Shown piece after piece: positions 1-9,429 of a stretch of DNA of 64,000 nt. The notes beneath the pieces were generated by a model, which worked only from the letters and a program-made list of their open reading frames with translations, was not told the origin of the DNA and did no database searches. The stretch is from the NCBI RefSeq assembly GCF_012911845.1, contig NZ_JAAXCU010000048.1:1-64000 (forward strand), in the 5' to 3' direction. Position 1 is the stretch's first letter, and each line of letters starts with the position of its first letter. Source of the DNA: Bacillus sp. RO2 (GTDB taxonomy: Bacteria; Bacillota; Bacilli; Bacillales; Bacillaceae_I). Made by a program: the position numbers and the translations under genes.

Positions 1-2
1 AC

Positions 3-92
3 ATCCTTTACTACAACCACCTGAGAATAAAATCAAGATTAAAACGTAAAAGTCCAGTAGCTTATCGAGCTAGATTTGAGCAAGCTGCTTAG
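3..92 (+). CDS. IS3-family transposase (OrfB), C-terminal fragment at the window edge
   Basis: An open frame runs in from the left edge and stops with TAG at 90-92. The 29 residues include YYNHLRIKSRLKRKSPVAYR, which matches the conserved end of IS3/IS150-group OrfB integrases (YYN..RI...L...SP..YR). These DDE transposases cut and join the element ends. Only the tail is visible, so the catalytic residues cannot be checked. The putative right terminal repeat follows at once (101-125), which supports the call. Family-level identification is by motif memory only. Confidence 0.75.
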   Translation: MLYYNHLRIKSRLKRKSPVAYRARFEQAA

Positions 93-100
93 AAAATATG

Positions 101-125
101 TGTCCAGTTTTAAGGGGTCAGTACA
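101..125 (+). mobile_element. right terminal inverted repeat of the IS3-family element
   Basis: The 25 bp after the transposase stop end in GGGGTCAGTACA. On the other strand this reads TGTACTGACCCC, the usual tip of IS150-group elements (TG...CA ends). The sequence after 125 changes abruptly to the interspersed repeat seen elsewhere in the window, so the element end is placed at 125. The left end and target duplication lie outside the window. Confidence 0.65.
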
Positions 126-191
126 GCGTAGCCGAGGAGGCTCCAGCAGCGCCCCTAGGAAAGCGAAGCCATTTGCGGAAATCAACAGCGG
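126..191 (+). repeat. interspersed element copy A, 5' half removed by the IS
   Basis: Right half of the roughly 130-bp repeat also found at 13065, 18141, 25990, 28392 (reverse), 28579 and 55136. It holds the GAGGAGGCTC segment, the GGAAAGCGAAGCC segment, the right stem arm GCCATTTGC and the tail AATCAACAGCGG. The left half is missing and is replaced by the IS end, so the IS landed inside this copy. Confidence 0.8.
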
Positions 192-433
192 TGCATAACT
201 AGCAACTAAGATTAAAACCGGGCGGTTCGCCAGGTTTTCCTTAAATAAACCCATTAATTTCCAGTTGTTATAATATTTCTTGTATTCCAATTCTTTCATA
301 CGTTATAATTATTTCAAATGACATGGAGCGGATATTGATTTGGCACTAGGTAGCTAAAAATTTAATAGATCTCTTGATGCAAAGCGTGCATTATCGTCAT
401 AATTCGGTTTACAGATATATAGGAGGTAAAAAA

Positions 434-2098
434 GTGAATACACCACAGACAGAGAAACTTAAAGTGTTTGCCCTCGGGGGGATCGGGGAAATCGGTAAAA
501 ATATGTACGTTTTAGAAATGGAAGATTCCATTTATATCATGGATACAGGTGTCATGATTCCTGAAGATGGGATGCTCGGTATTGATATGGTCATACCAGA
601 TACGACATATCTTGAGGATAATAAGGACAAGATTCAGGGGATTTTCCTTACCCATGGGCATGAAGAACATATGGGAGGACTTGCATATATCCTTAGGAAA
701 TTAAAGGCTCCTGTGTATGGGACCAAGTTTACACTGGCGCTTGCAAAAGAACTTGTGAACGGGCTTGGATCTAAAGGGCAAGTGGAGTTTAAAGAGGTAG
801 ATGACAGCACTGTCCTAGAATTGCCCGAAACGACAGTAACCTTTTTTAGAACGAACCACAGCATTCCGGATTCAGTAGGTATTTGCTTTCACACGCCACA
901 AGGTGCAATCGTTCATACAGGTGACTTCAAGTTTGATCAATCCCAGTTATCTCAGAATGCCGATTTGGGCAAAATTGCAGAAATCGGGAACAAAGGTGTA
1001 TTATGTGTTCTTTCAGATAGCACGAATGCAGAGAAACCTGGGTATACGATTTCTGAATCTGTTGTCAGACAAGAGATTGCGGATGTAACCTATAATGCAA
1101 AGGGCCGTGTGTTTGCCGCGTGCCTGTCTACAAATGTCGGTCGAATTCAACAGATAGTTCAAGCTGCTGTAGATAGCAACAGAAAGCTTGTAGTCGTTTC
1201 TCATCCAACAGATCGCAACTTCACAATTGCAACAGAACTAGAATATTTACACATTCCAGATGAACTGCTTGTACCTGTTAATGAACTTGGGAACCTAAAA
1301 GATGATAATGTAGTTGTCCTTACAATTGGGACGCACTCTCAACTTATGTCATCCCTATTAAAAATGGCCAAAGGTACTCATAAACATGCTCAAATCAAAC
1401 AACAAGACATTGTTATGATTGCAGCTTCTCCGTCACCTGGTACAGAATTAACGGTAGCTAAAGTGATAGACAAGCTCTACAGGGCCGGAGCAGTTGTCAT
1501 TTATGGTCAAAAGAAAATCCATTCTTCTGGTCACGGTTGTCAGGAAGAACTTAAATTAATGTTAAACTTACTAAAGCCAAAATATGTTCTTCCTATCCAA
1601 GGAGAATTCAAAATGCAAAGAGCGCTCTCCAAAGTAGCAGAAAGCGTCGGAATTGATAAGGAAAACATTTTCTTATTGAATAAGGGAGAAGTTGTTGAGT
1701 TTAACAAAGGTACTGGAAAATATGCCGGAAAAGTATATGCCGGGAATGTATTAATCGATGGTCTCGGAGTTGGGGACATTGGTAATATCGTATTAAGAGA
1801 TCGCAGGTTATTGTCTCAAGACGGTATTATGGTAGTGGTTGTTTCCATCAGTAAAAGTCAAAAAAGAATTATTGCAGGTCCAGAAATTCTTTCAAGAGGG
1901 TTTGTATATGTCCGTGAGTCAGAAGAGCTTTTAGACAGGGCAAATGCCATCGTGACAGAAATTCTTGACAATGCCGTAAAAGAACAGATTCTTGAGTGGT
2001 CAAGCTTGAAGCTGAAAATTAGAGAATCCCTTAATCAGCATTTATATGAAAAGACAAGACGTCGACCAATGATCCTTCCTATTATTATGGAAGTGTAA
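434..2098 (+). CDS. rnjB: ribonuclease J2
   Basis: Metallo-beta-lactamase/beta-CASP ribonuclease, 554 aa, the normal RNase J length. RNase J1/J2 form a complex that matures and degrades mRNA from the 5' end. Visible motifs: THGHEEHMGG near residue 73 (the zinc signature HxHxDH with Glu for Asp), HTGDFKFD and SDSTNAEKPG, then the beta-CASP region and the C-terminal dimerisation domain. The start is GTG 434, directly after AGGAGGT at 421-427; an upstream in-frame ATG at 374 lacks such a site. In B. subtilis rnjB also lies just before tepA-ylzJ-spoIIIE. J2 rather than J1 is called from this context and the altered zinc motif. Confidence 0.93.
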   Translation: MNTPQTEKLKVFALGGIGEIGKNMYVLEMEDSIYIMDTGVMIPEDGMLGIDMVIPDTTYLEDNKDKIQGIFLTHGHEEHMGGLAYILRKLKAPVYGTKFTLALAKELVNGLGSKGQVEFKEVDDSTVLELPETTVTFFRTNHSIPDSVGICFHTPQGAIVHTGDFKFDQSQLSQNADLGKIAEIGNKGVLCVLSDSTNAEKPGYTISESVVRQEIADVTYNAKGRVFAACLSTNVGRIQQIVQAAVDSNRKLVVVSHPTDRNFTIATELEYLHIPDELLVPVNELGNLKDDNVVVLTIGTHSQLMSSLLKMAKGTHKHAQIKQQDIVMIAASPSPGTELTVAKVIDKLYRAGAVVIYGQKKIHSSGHGCQEELKLMLNLLKPKYVLPIQGEFKMQRALSKVAESVGIDKENIFLLNKGEVVEFNKGTGKYAGKVYAGNVLIDGLGVGDIGNIVLRDRRLLSQDGIMVVVVSISKSQKRIIAGPEILSRGFVYVRESEELLDRANAIVTEILDNAVKEQILEWSSLKLKIRESLNQHLYEKTRRRPMILPIIMEV

Positions 2099-2109
2099 TA
2101 GCGTTTCTT

Positions 2110-2158
2110 ACCCGCAATGTGGCAGTTATTGTCATGTTGCGGGTTTTGTTTTTCTTTT
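2110..2158 (+). terminator. Rho-independent terminator after rnjB
   Basis: Stem ACCCGCAA (2110-2117) with TTGCGGGT (2137-2144), followed by a T-rich run. Confidence 0.8.
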
Positions 2159-2238
2159 AGTTGCGAATGAAAAAAAGCATCGCGTCAATACTATACTGGA
2201 GAAAACTTATTTTATAAGGGACGGAAGGAGATTATCGC

Positions 2239-2997
2239 ATGTCTGATTTTACATACCAGTCATCGGAACAACCACAAGGAGAGCCTAACAAACCTGATGC
2301 AGGAAAGGATTCCTTGGTAAATAAAATTCAACAGCTTGGTCAAACGAATGTTGCCCAAATGCCATCTGATTCCAAAATACATTGCCTAACCATTGTGGGT
2401 CAAATTGAGGGACACGTCCAATTACCTCCTCAAAATAAAACAACCAAATACGAACATGTCATTCCTCAAATCGTTGCAATTGAGCAAAATCCAAATATTG
2501 AAGGATTGCTAGTTATTTTAAATACGGTGGGTGGGGATGTCGAAGCTGGATTGGCTATTTCTGAAATGCTAGCTTCCTTGTCAAAACCAACAGTCTCACT
2601 CGTACTTGGTGGCGGGCATTCCATCGGGGTCCCTATTGCGGTATCTTGTGACTATTCTTTTATTGCGGAAACTGCGACCATGACCATTCATCCTGTGCGA
2701 TTGACAGGTTTAGTCATCGGTGTTCCCCAAACCTTTGAATACCTTGATAAAATGCAAGATAGAGTCATCAACTTTGTAACAAAAAACTCTGGTATTCCTG
2801 AAGAGAAATTCAAGGAATTAATGCTCTCAAAAGGAAATCTCACTCGTGATATTGGGACCAATGTTGTTGGTGCAGATGCTGTTGAGTACGGATTGATTGA
2901 TCAAGTAGGGGGAGTAGGAGAAGCCATCAGAAAGCTAAACGAGATGGTAGAAGCTAAAAATCCAGGTAAAACAGAAGAAGGGAAGATGCTGCAATGA
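2239..2997 (+). CDS. tepA: ClpP-family translocation-enhancing protein TepA
   Basis: 252 aa ClpP/crotonase-fold serine protease homologue. In B. subtilis TepA is a cytosolic protein linked to protein export and to degradation of spore SASPs. Visible: a polar N-terminal extension (residues 1-60), [16 protein letters not shown], the nucleophile context [12 protein letters not shown] (Ser about residue 130) and TMTIHP (catalytic His), then a C-terminal GLIDQVGG turn. RBS GGAAGGAG precedes ATG 2239. The stop overlaps the ylzJ start (ATGA), so the two are translationally coupled. The function is from the family; the protease residues are seen. Confidence 0.9.
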   Translation: MSDFTYQSSEQPQGEPNKPDAGKDSLVNKIQQLGQTNVAQMPSDSKIHCLTIVGQIEGHVQLPPQNKTTKYEHVIPQIVAIEQNPNIEGLLVILNTVGGDVEAGLAISEMLASLSKPTVSLVLGGGHSIGVPIAVSCDYSFIAETATMTIHPVRLTGLVIGVPQTFEYLDKMQDRVINFVTKNSGIPEEKFKELMLSKGNLTRDIGTNVVGADAVEYGLIDQVGGVGEAIRKLNEMVEAKNPGKTEEGKMLQ

Positions 2998-3206
2998 TTC
3001 TCTATACGACCATGCCTCAGGAATTGATTTTTCCAGTGGAGAATGGAGAATATGAAAAGCAACGTGTGATATATTTTAACGGCGTTTCCTTGGTTGTTCA
3101 ACAAACAGATATGAACGCCTATCAAATCGTCCGAAATTTGAGCACAGACCCTGCCCACTATCTTAGTAACGAGTATTCTCCAGGTCAAACGATTAATTTT
3201 CTTTAA
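2994..3206 (+). CDS. ylzJ: YlzJ-like small protein
   Basis: 70 aa, start overlapping the tepA stop by 4 bp. It begins [14 protein letters not shown], the usual opening of YlzJ-family proteins that sit between tepA and spoIIIE in Bacillus. No enzymatic motif or membrane segment is visible, and its function is unknown. Identification rests on position, length and this N-terminus. Confidence 0.85.
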   Translation: MILYTTMPQELIFPVENGEYEKQRVIYFNGVSLVVQQTDMNAYQIVRNLSTDPAHYLSNEYSPGQTINFL

Positions 3207-3230
3207 CACCGTTTCAAGCGTTAGGGCTTA

Positions 3231-3239
3231 TGTTATAAT
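3231..3239 (+). promoter_or_regulatory. extended -10 promoter candidate for spoIIIE
   Basis: TGTTATAAT is an extended -10 element (TGnTATAAT). The -35 region 17 bp upstream is weak (GTTTCA). Transcription would start about 3246, just before the hairpin at 3256, placing that hairpin in the spoIIIE leader as well as after ylzJ. Confidence 0.5.
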
Positions 3240-3255
3240 ACAAGCATCAGAGGAA

Positions 3256-3290
3256 AAAGCAGCCAGTATTTGTTGGCTGCTTTCGTCTTC
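3256..3290 (+). terminator. hairpin between ylzJ and spoIIIE
   Basis: AAAGCAGCCA (3256-3265) pairs with TGGCTGCTTT (3274-3283); the following run is only moderately T-rich. It is probably the ylzJ terminator, possibly with partial read-through into spoIIIE. Confidence 0.6.
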
Positions 3291-3316
3291 TCATTATGGT
3301 CAGATAGGTGAGAATA

Positions 3317-5671
3317 ATGTCAAAACGAAAAAAGAGACAAAGAAAAACCAAAAACCGGGATGAATGGAAACGCACAGTCACCTTTGAAGTGATGGGGCTG
3401 CTGTTGTTGGCCATTACATGTATAGCGATTGCCAAACTTGGTATGGTAGGACAAACCTTTGTTCTATTATTTCGTTTTTTTAGTGGAGAATGGTATATGC
3501 TCATGCTTCTTGGATTATTGATCTTATCCGGATATATCATCTGGAAAAGAGAGTTACCTACCTTCTTCTCAAGGCAATTGGTTGGTGTGTATGTTATTAT
3601 GATGTCTGTTTTATTACTAAGCCATGTCACCCTGTTCAGGATGCTGTCACGCGGAGGCTCGTTTGCTGATCCATCCGTTATCGGAAATACATGGGAGCTT
3701 TTTTGGCTGGAAGTAAACGGAGAAACAAGTACAACAGACCTTGGTGGGGGAATGATGGGTGCAATATTATTTGCTCTGTTCCATCTACTGTTTGATGCAC
3801 GAGGTGCACAGTGGATAGCAATGATATTCATCGTAATTGGAATTATTTTAGTTACTGGAAAATCCCTCAATGACACTGTAATTAAAGTCGCTGCTGGCTT
3901 ATTTGGATTTGCAAAAAACCAATGGCTCGCATTCATGGATGATATGAAAGGTTGGAAAGAGGACAGTAACAAACGTAAAAAAGAAAAACAAGCAGAAGAG
4001 AAAAAGCAGAAGGAAGAGAAAAAAGAAAAAACAGAAGAGGTCCTTGTTGTCGAGGAAAGTTCAACAGAAGAACTTATCTCTCCTCCTATTATTTCTTCTT
4101 TTAACGACCGAGAAACAGAAATAAATCAGGTGAATTCAGAGCCTTTAGCTTCTAGTTCTAGAAGTGATGACAAAGATGCGGGCCAAGAAGAAACCGGAGA
4201 ACTCATTGCAGGTCCAATGGCCTTTACAGAAGTGGAAAATAAAGAATATGTTCTTCCGTCTCTTGATCTTCTAAACAAACCAATAGCGAATCATCAGACA
4301 ACAGAGCATGAAAACATCTACCAGAACGCTAGAAAATTAGAGAAGACTTTTGCAAGTTTTGGTGTTAAAGCAAAGGTAACAAAGGTTCATCTCGGTCCAG
4401 CCGTGACAAAGTATGAAGTATATCCAGATGTGGGTGTTAAGGTCAGTAAAATTGTAAACTTAAGCGACGATTTGGCGCTTGCCCTGGCTGCCAAAGATAT
4501 ACGAATAGAAGCTCCGATACCTGGTAAATCAGCTATTGGGATAGAAGTGCCTAATAATGAAGTAGCAATGGTGTCCTTAAGAGAAGTATTAGATACCAAA
4601 CAGGCCGAAAAGCCCGATGCGAAGTTATTGATTGGCTTGGGTCGTGATATTTCTGGAGATTCCGTCGTGGCAGAGCTTAATAAAATGCCCCATCTACTTG
4701 TTGCCGGTGCAACAGGAAGCGGGAAAAGTGTTTGTATAAACGGAATTATCACTAGTATTTTGGTGCGTGCAAAACCGCATGAAGTGAAAATGATGATGAT
4801 TGACCCAAAAATGGTAGAGTTGAACATGTATAATGGGGTGCCTCATCTTTTAGCACCCGTTGTAACAGATCCTAAAAAGGCTTCCCAAGCACTTAAAAAA
4901 GTAGTAAATGAAATGGAACGTCGATATGAACTGTTTTCCCATACCGGTACAAGGAATATCGAGGGTTATAATGATTACATAAAGAGACACAACCAAGATG
5001 AAGAAGCGAAACAGCCATCCTTGCCATACATCGTGGTAATCGTCGATGAGCTTGCAGACCTAATGATGGTCGCTTCTTCCGATGTGGAAGACTGCATAAC
5101 AAGGCTTGCTCAGATGGCTCGTGCTGCTGGAATACACCTAATCATTGCCACACAACGACCATCTGTAGATGTTATTACTGGGGTAATCAAAGCGAATATT
5201 CCATCCAGGATTGCTTTTAGTGTTTCTTCTCAAACAGACTCTAGAACAATATTGGATATGGGTGGAGCAGAAAAACTTCTTGGTAGAGGGGACATGCTTT
5301 TTCTGCCGGTCGGTGCTTCCAAACCTATAAGGGTACAGGGTGCATTCCTTTCCGATGAGGAAGTCGAACGGATTGTAGACTTTGTCATCGATCAGCAGAA
5401 AGCACAATATCAAGAAGAAATGATTCCTCAAGATATCAATGAAGAAGTGGAAGATGTAAATGATGACCTTTATGATGATGCAGTTCAGCTTGTCTTAGAA
5501 ATGCAGACAGCCTCTGTATCTATGCTTCAGCGTCGTTTCCGTATAGGCTATACAAGAGCTGCAAGGCTTATCGACGCCATGGAAGTAAGGGGAGTAGTCG
5601 GTCCATATGAAGGCAGCAAACCGCGTACAGTATTAGTATCAGGAAATCAAAGTGAAGATGTAGGTTCATAA
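3317..5671 (+). CDS. spoIIIE: DNA translocase SpoIIIE (FtsK/SpoIIIE family)
   Basis: 784 aa septal DNA pump that moves the chromosome into the forespore. Visible: a basic N-terminus, about four membrane segments in residues 20-190, an acidic/Lys-Glu-rich linker (about 210-330), the motor domain with Walker A GATGSGKS near residue 463 and Walker [14 protein letters not shown], and a C-terminal gamma winged helix ([18 protein letters not shown]) that reads SRS/KOPS-type DNA sites. ATG 3317 is chosen over GTG 3308 because AGGTGAG lies 6-12 bp upstream and family members start with MxKKKR-like sequence. The place after tepA-ylzJ and before ymfC matches B. subtilis. Confidence 0.96.
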   Translation: MSKRKKRQRKTKNRDEWKRTVTFEVMGLLLLAITCIAIAKLGMVGQTFVLLFRFFSGEWYMLMLLGLLILSGYIIWKRELPTFFSRQLVGVYVIMMSVLLLSHVTLFRMLSRGGSFADPSVIGNTWELFWLEVNGETSTTDLGGGMMGAILFALFHLLFDARGAQWIAMIFIVIGIILVTGKSLNDTVIKVAAGLFGFAKNQWLAFMDDMKGWKEDSNKRKKEKQAEEKKQKEEKKEKTEEVLVVEESSTEELISPPIISSFNDRETEINQVNSEPLASSSRSDDKDAGQEETGELIAGPMAFTEVENKEYVLPSLDLLNKPIANHQTTEHENIYQNARKLEKTFASFGVKAKVTKVHLGPAVTKYEVYPDVGVKVSKIVNLSDDLALALAAKDIRIEAPIPGKSAIGIEVPNNEVAMVSLREVLDTKQAEKPDAKLLIGLGRDISGDSVVAELNKMPHLLVAGATGSGKSVCINGIITSILVRAKPHEVKMMMIDPKMVELNMYNGVPHLLAPVVTDPKKASQALKKVVNEMERRYELFSHTGTRNIEGYNDYIKRHNQDEEAKQPSLPYIVVIVDELADLMMVASSDVEDCITRLAQMARAAGIHLIIATQRPSVDVITGVIKANIPSRIAFSVSSQTDSRTILDMGGAEKLLGRGDMLFLPVGASKPIRVQGAFLSDEEVERIVDFVIDQQKAQYQEEMIPQDINEEVEDVNDDLYDDAVQLVLEMQTASVSMLQRRFRIGYTRAARLIDAMEVRGVVGPYEGSKPRTVLVSGNQSEDVGS

Positions 5672-5682
5672 GTGTAAAGTTA

Positions 5683-5715
5683 AAGGCGGCTATGAAAAGC
5701 CGTCTTTTATTTTTC
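5683..5715 (+). terminator. terminator after spoIIIE
   Basis: AAGGCGGCT (5683-5691) pairs with AGCCGTCTT (5698-5706, one G-T pair), followed by TTATTTTT. Confidence 0.75.
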
Positions 5716-5749
5716 ATAAAGAACGATAAACTTATAAATCGCTTACTTT

Positions 5750-5756
5750 TTCGACA
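5750..5756 (+). promoter_or_regulatory. candidate Spo0A box upstream of ymfC
   Basis: TTCGACA within TTTTTCGACAAAAT is a full match to the 0A box (reverse of TGTCGAA) with the usual T/A flanks. It lies about 110 bp before the ymfC start. Regulation is inferred from the motif alone. Confidence 0.4.
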
Positions 5757-5835
5757 AAATCCTGTAATTTCTATTTATTTTACCCCTAAAAAGTGTTATA
5801 TTATTTTGGATTAATAGGAAAACATGAAAAGTGTT

Positions 5836-5850
5836 TTGTAAACGGTTAAT
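5836..5850 (+). promoter_or_regulatory. cre-like site at the ymfC ribosome-binding region
   Basis: TTGTAAACGGTTAAT fits the CcpA consensus WTGNAANCGNWNNCW at 14 of 15 positions (A instead of the conserved C). It abuts the ymfC RBS (GGGGGAT at 5851-5857), so bound CcpA could act as a roadblock. Confidence 0.35.
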
Positions 5851-5862
5851 GGGGGATCAGTT

Positions 5863-6588
5863 ATGACGATTCGGTCAGACAGCAGACATTTGTATTTACT
5901 AGTTGTAGACAAATTAAAGCAAGATATCGAGAACAAGGTGTATAAAGAAAAAGAGAAATTACCTTCCGAATTCGAATTGTCTCGACGACTAGGAGTTAGC
6001 AGGGCAACTTTGCGAGAAGCATTGCGCGTATTGGAAGAAGAAAATATTGTCGTAAGAAGGCACGGTGTTGGAACCTTTGTAAATTCTAAGCCGCTATTCT
6101 CATCCGGGATTGAACAGCTAAATTCTGTAACGGAAATGATTTCACAAGCCGGCATGAAACCAGGGACAGTCTTCTTAACTTCCACAATTGAGACACCAAG
6201 CGAGGAAGAATTAATTAAATTTAATGATAAAGAAATTCGTGAAGTCCTTCATTTTGAACGTGTACGAACAGCGAATGATCTTCCGGTTGTTTACTGTATT
6301 GATAAGATCCCTACCACGATTGTAGAAGACTATCAATCTTATAAAAACGAATCACTCTTAAAACTTCTTGAAAAAGAAGCAGGAAGATATATATCTTATG
6401 CTGTCACTCATATCGAACCAATAGGCTATCATGATAAAATTTCACCAATCCTTGAATGTGAACCTGAAACGGCATTACTTGTACTAAAACAAATGCACTA
6501 CGATCAAAATGATGAACCAATTCTTTATTCACTCAATTACTTTAGAGCAGACAAGTTTAGTTTCCATGTATTAAGAAAGCGTCCATAG
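5863..6588 (+). CDS. ymfC: GntR-family transcriptional regulator YmfC
   Basis: 241 aa HutC-type GntR regulator. The winged-helix N-terminus (about residues 8-75) shows the signature [27 protein letters not shown]. The remaining 160 residues match a UTRA ligand-binding domain ([34 protein letters not shown]). Such proteins repress neighbouring or catabolic genes until a small ligand binds. The ligand is unknown. It follows spoIIIE as in B. subtilis and is closed by its own terminator. Possible Spo0A and cre-like motifs lie upstream. Confidence 0.9.
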   Translation: MTIRSDSRHLYLLVVDKLKQDIENKVYKEKEKLPSEFELSRRLGVSRATLREALRVLEEENIVVRRHGVGTFVNSKPLFSSGIEQLNSVTEMISQAGMKPGTVFLTSTIETPSEEELIKFNDKEIREVLHFERVRTANDLPVVYCIDKIPTTIVEDYQSYKNESLLKLLEKEAGRYISYAVTHIEPIGYHDKISPILECEPETALLVLKQMHYDQNDEPILYSLNYFRADKFSFHVLRKRP

Positions 6589-6596
6589 AAGTTTTT

Positions 6597-6626
6597 AAAA
6601 CACCACGAATTCGTGGTGTTTTTATT
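6597..6626 (+). terminator. terminator after ymfC
   Basis: Perfect palindrome AAACACCACGAATTCGTGGT continuing to GTTTT, followed by T-rich sequence. Confidence 0.85.
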
Positions 6627-6669
6627 TTGTGCATCTCTAGGTTGTCTGACTTGTAAATCTTTCTAATTT

Positions 6670-6709
6670 AACGTTATATTGGGTTTAGGACTATTTTTTG
6701 AACGTTATA
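6670..6709 (+). repeat. paired AACGTTATA repeats upstream of ymfF
   Basis: AACGTTATA occurs at 6670-6678 and again at 6701-6709, 31 bp apart (about three helical turns). They lie inside a broader imperfect inverted repeat CTTTCTA...TAGAAAG (6659-6714). This looks like an operator pair upstream of the ymfFH-I genes, but no factor is known to me. Confidence 0.35.
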
Positions 6710-6796
6710 GAAAGAATAGTACTGTCTATATTTTTATACGATTAATTAACAGGATGAAATCTGTTGTGCCCGCATCAAAGTAAAGGAGGAGATTTC

Positions 6797-8077
6797 TTGA
6801 AATTAGTTGATGAAAGAACGTACACCCTTAATGGAATTAACGTTCACACTATCCCGACCAATAAATTCAAGACGAATACTATTGTATTGAAAGTAAAGGC
6901 TCCGTTATCAGAAGAAGATGTAACAGTTCGTGCAATAATGCCGTATGTCCTTCAAAACGCGACAGAGTCCCATCCCCAACCTTCCCAATTCAGGGCATAT
7001 CTTGATGAATTATATGGTGCTAGCCTTGCAGTGGATCTAAGCAAAAAAGGTGAAGATCACATCATTTCTATAAGGTTGGAAATTGCCAATGAAAAGTTTC
7101 TAAAAGATTCCACACCGCTCCTTGAAAAAGGGATTGAGCTGTTAAGTGAAGTACTATTAAAGCCCGTAACCGAAGGAAATGGCTTTAAGACAGCGACAGT
7201 GGATAAAGAAAAAAGGGCGTTGAAACAAAGAATCCAATCTGTATATGATGATAAAATGCGTTATGCAAGCCAACGCCTCATTGAAGAGATGTGTGCAGAA
7301 GAGCCTTACCACCTGAGTGCAAACGGTGAGAAGGATAAGGTAGATGCCATAACATCAGAATCCCTATACAACTATTATCAAAACATGTTAAAAACAAATG
7401 ATATTCACCTTTACTTGGTTGGCGATATAAAAGAGGAAGAAGTAGATGAATATGTAAAAAAGTACTTTGTATTGCCTGATCAAGATAACAAAGTAACGTC
7501 TTCGATTACACAACCTAATAAAGATAATAAAGAGCCGAACGAAGTAATTGAACGCCAGGATATTAAGCAAGGGAAATTAAATATCGGGTACAGAACGAAT
7601 GTGACTTTCAAAGATGATCTTTATTATGCTTTGCAAGTCTTTAACGGTATCTTTGGCGGATTTTCCCATTCCAAGCTCTTTATCAATGTAAGGGAGAAGG
7701 AAAGTTTAGCGTATTATGCTGCGTCAAGGGTGGAAAGTCATAAAGGGTTGTTGCTCGTTATGTCAGGTATTGACTTTTCAAATTACGAAAAGGCGGTAAC
7801 AATCATTAACAAACAGATTGAAGCGATGAGACAAGGAGAATATACCGACGGGGAAATGTCCCAGACCAAAGCGGTGATAAAAAATCAAATTCTCGAAACC
7901 ATTGATACTGCAAGAGGATTGATTGAAATCCTCTACAACAATGAGGTTTCAGAAGTTGACAAACCAATAGAAGCATTCCTTGAAGGGGTAGAAAATGTTA
8001 CAAAAGAGCAGATTCAGGAAGTTGCCAAGTTGGTTGAACTCGATACAACCTACTTTTTAACTGGGAAGGAGGCGTAA
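6797..8077 (+). CDS. ymfF: M16-family insulinase-like protein YmfF (inactive-type partner)
   Basis: 426 aa member of the M16 (pitrilysin/insulinase) family. The inverted zinc motif HxxEH at the expected N-terminal place is lost (VLQNATESH region), so this is likely the non-catalytic subunit, like the alpha subunit of processing peptidases. The second half shows the family segment GIFGGFSHSKLFINVREKES. The start is TTG 6797, 8 bp after AAAGGAGGAG; an in-frame upstream TTG at 6764 has no RBS. It is 3 bp from the paired catalytic gene ymfH. The substrate is unknown. Confidence 0.88.
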   Translation: MKLVDERTYTLNGINVHTIPTNKFKTNTIVLKVKAPLSEEDVTVRAIMPYVLQNATESHPQPSQFRAYLDELYGASLAVDLSKKGEDHIISIRLEIANEKFLKDSTPLLEKGIELLSEVLLKPVTEGNGFKTATVDKEKRALKQRIQSVYDDKMRYASQRLIEEMCAEEPYHLSANGEKDKVDAITSESLYNYYQNMLKTNDIHLYLVGDIKEEEVDEYVKKYFVLPDQDNKVTSSITQPNKDNKEPNEVIERQDIKQGKLNIGYRTNVTFKDDLYYALQVFNGIFGGFSHSKLFINVREKESLAYYAASRVESHKGLLLVMSGIDFSNYEKAVTIINKQIEAMRQGEYTDGEMSQTKAVIKNQILETIDTARGLIEILYNNEVSEVDKPIEAFLEGVENVTKEQIQEVAKLVELDTTYFLTGKEA

Positions 8078-8080
8078 GAG

Positions 8081-9364
8081 ATGGAAAAAATCGAATTTAA
8101 ACAACTCGAAGAGAACCTATACCATGAAACGCTTGATAATGGTTTAGAAGTGTACCTTTTGCCAAAATCTGGGTTTCATAAAACGTATGCAACATTCACG
8201 ACTAAATATGGATCTATCGATAATAAATTTGTACCACTTGGTCAGGACGAGTTTGTTACGGTACCAGATGGAATCGCTCATTTTCTCGAGCATAAGCTTT
8301 TTGAAAAGGAGCATGGGGATGTTTTCCAAGATTTCAGTAAACAAGGTGCCTCTGCCAATGCCTTTACATCTTTTACAAGAACGGCCTACCTCTTCTCTAG
8401 TACATCAAATGTTGATCAAAATCTTGAAACCTTGATGGATTTTGTGCAAGCACCGTATTTTACGGAAAAAACAGTGGAGAAAGAGAAAGGAATTATCGGG
8501 CAAGAGATCACGATGTATGAGGATAATGCCGATTGGCGTGCCTATTTCGGATTAATTGAAAGCATGTTCCATACTCACCCAGTTAAAATAGACATTGCAG
8601 GTACCATTGATTCCATCTCCAACATAACAAAAGATTTATTGTACACATGCTATGAGACCTTTTACCATCCGAGTAACATGCTCCTATTTGTTGTTGGACC
8701 TATGGATACAACCGAGATGATGCAATTCATCAAAGATAATCAAGCAAAGAAAACATTTAAAGAGAAAGAAGATATAAAACGTCAATTTGATGAAGAACCT
8801 ACATCAGTGAACGAAAAGAAGAAAGTATTAAAAATGAATGTCCATACGTCAAAATGTATGGTGGGTATTAAGGAGTCTAATCCAACGAAACAAGGAACAG
8901 AGCTTCTCAAGCATGAATTGACAGTGAACATATTACTTGACCTATTATTCGGAAAAAGCTCCGATCACTACCAAAAGCTTTATGATGACGGTCTGATTGA
9001 TGAGACTTTTGCTTATGATTATACGGGAGAAAACGGATTTGGCTTTGCCATGCTAGGGGGAGATACTTCAGAGCCTGACAAATTAGCAGAAAGAGTGCAA
9101 AGTATATTGCTGCAGTTTGATCCAAATTCCATTGAAGAACAGGAACTTGAAAGAATTAAAAAGAAAAAAATCGGATCATTCTTGCGTGCTCTTAACTCAC
9201 CAGAGTTCATCGCAAACCAATTTACCCGTTATGCTTTTAATAATATGGACCTTTTTGAGGTCACACCTCAACTTGAGAAGATTACGCTTGAAGACCTCCA
9301 AGCCGTTGCTAAAGACTTTATCAAGGAAGAAGCATTTACAACGTGCCAAGTTGTGCCAAAATAA
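8081..9364 (+). CDS. ymfH: M16-family zinc metallopeptidase YmfH
   Basis: 427 aa M16 peptidase with an intact inverted zinc motif HFLEH near residue 67 (GIAHFLEHKLFEKEHGD) and the downstream Glu region (EKGIIGQEITMYED). The C-terminal half is the substrate-chamber domain. It starts 3 bp after ymfF with its own GGGAAGGAGG site, so the pair probably forms a heterodimer in which only YmfH cuts. The order ymfF-ymfH-ymfI is conserved in Bacillus. The substrate is not known to me. Confidence 0.9.
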   Translation: MEKIEFKQLEENLYHETLDNGLEVYLLPKSGFHKTYATFTTKYGSIDNKFVPLGQDEFVTVPDGIAHFLEHKLFEKEHGDVFQDFSKQGASANAFTSFTRTAYLFSSTSNVDQNLETLMDFVQAPYFTEKTVEKEKGIIGQEITMYEDNADWRAYFGLIESMFHTHPVKIDIAGTIDSISNITKDLLYTCYETFYHPSNMLLFVVGPMDTTEMMQFIKDNQAKKTFKEKEDIKRQFDEEPTSVNEKKKVLKMNVHTSKCMVGIKESNPTKQGTELLKHELTVNILLDLLFGKSSDHYQKLYDDGLIDETFAYDYTGENGFGFAMLGGDTSEPDKLAERVQSILLQFDPNSIEEQELERIKKKKIGSFLRALNSPEFIANQFTRYAFNNMDLFEVTPQLEKITLEDLQAVAKDFIKEEAFTTCQVVPK

Positions 9365-9373
9365 AGATACAGT

Positions 9374-9413
9374 GAAGTCCGGTTCTAGACTAATCGAACC
9401 GGCTTCTTTTTTA
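9374..9413 (+). terminator. terminator after ymfH
   Basis: GAAG-CCGGTTC (9374-9385, one bulged T) pairs with GAACCGGCTTC (9396-9406), followed by a run of six T. Confidence 0.85.
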
Positions 9414-9429
9414 TAAAAGGGAGATAGAC

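Noticed and set aside
39-299. Minus-strand 86-codon frame at the left edge
   Set aside because: It crosses the IS end and the interspersed repeat; not a gene.
3247-3972. 241-codon minus-strand frame opposite spoIIIE
   Set aside because: Shadow of a well-supported gene; composition is antisense of membrane helices and no RBS.
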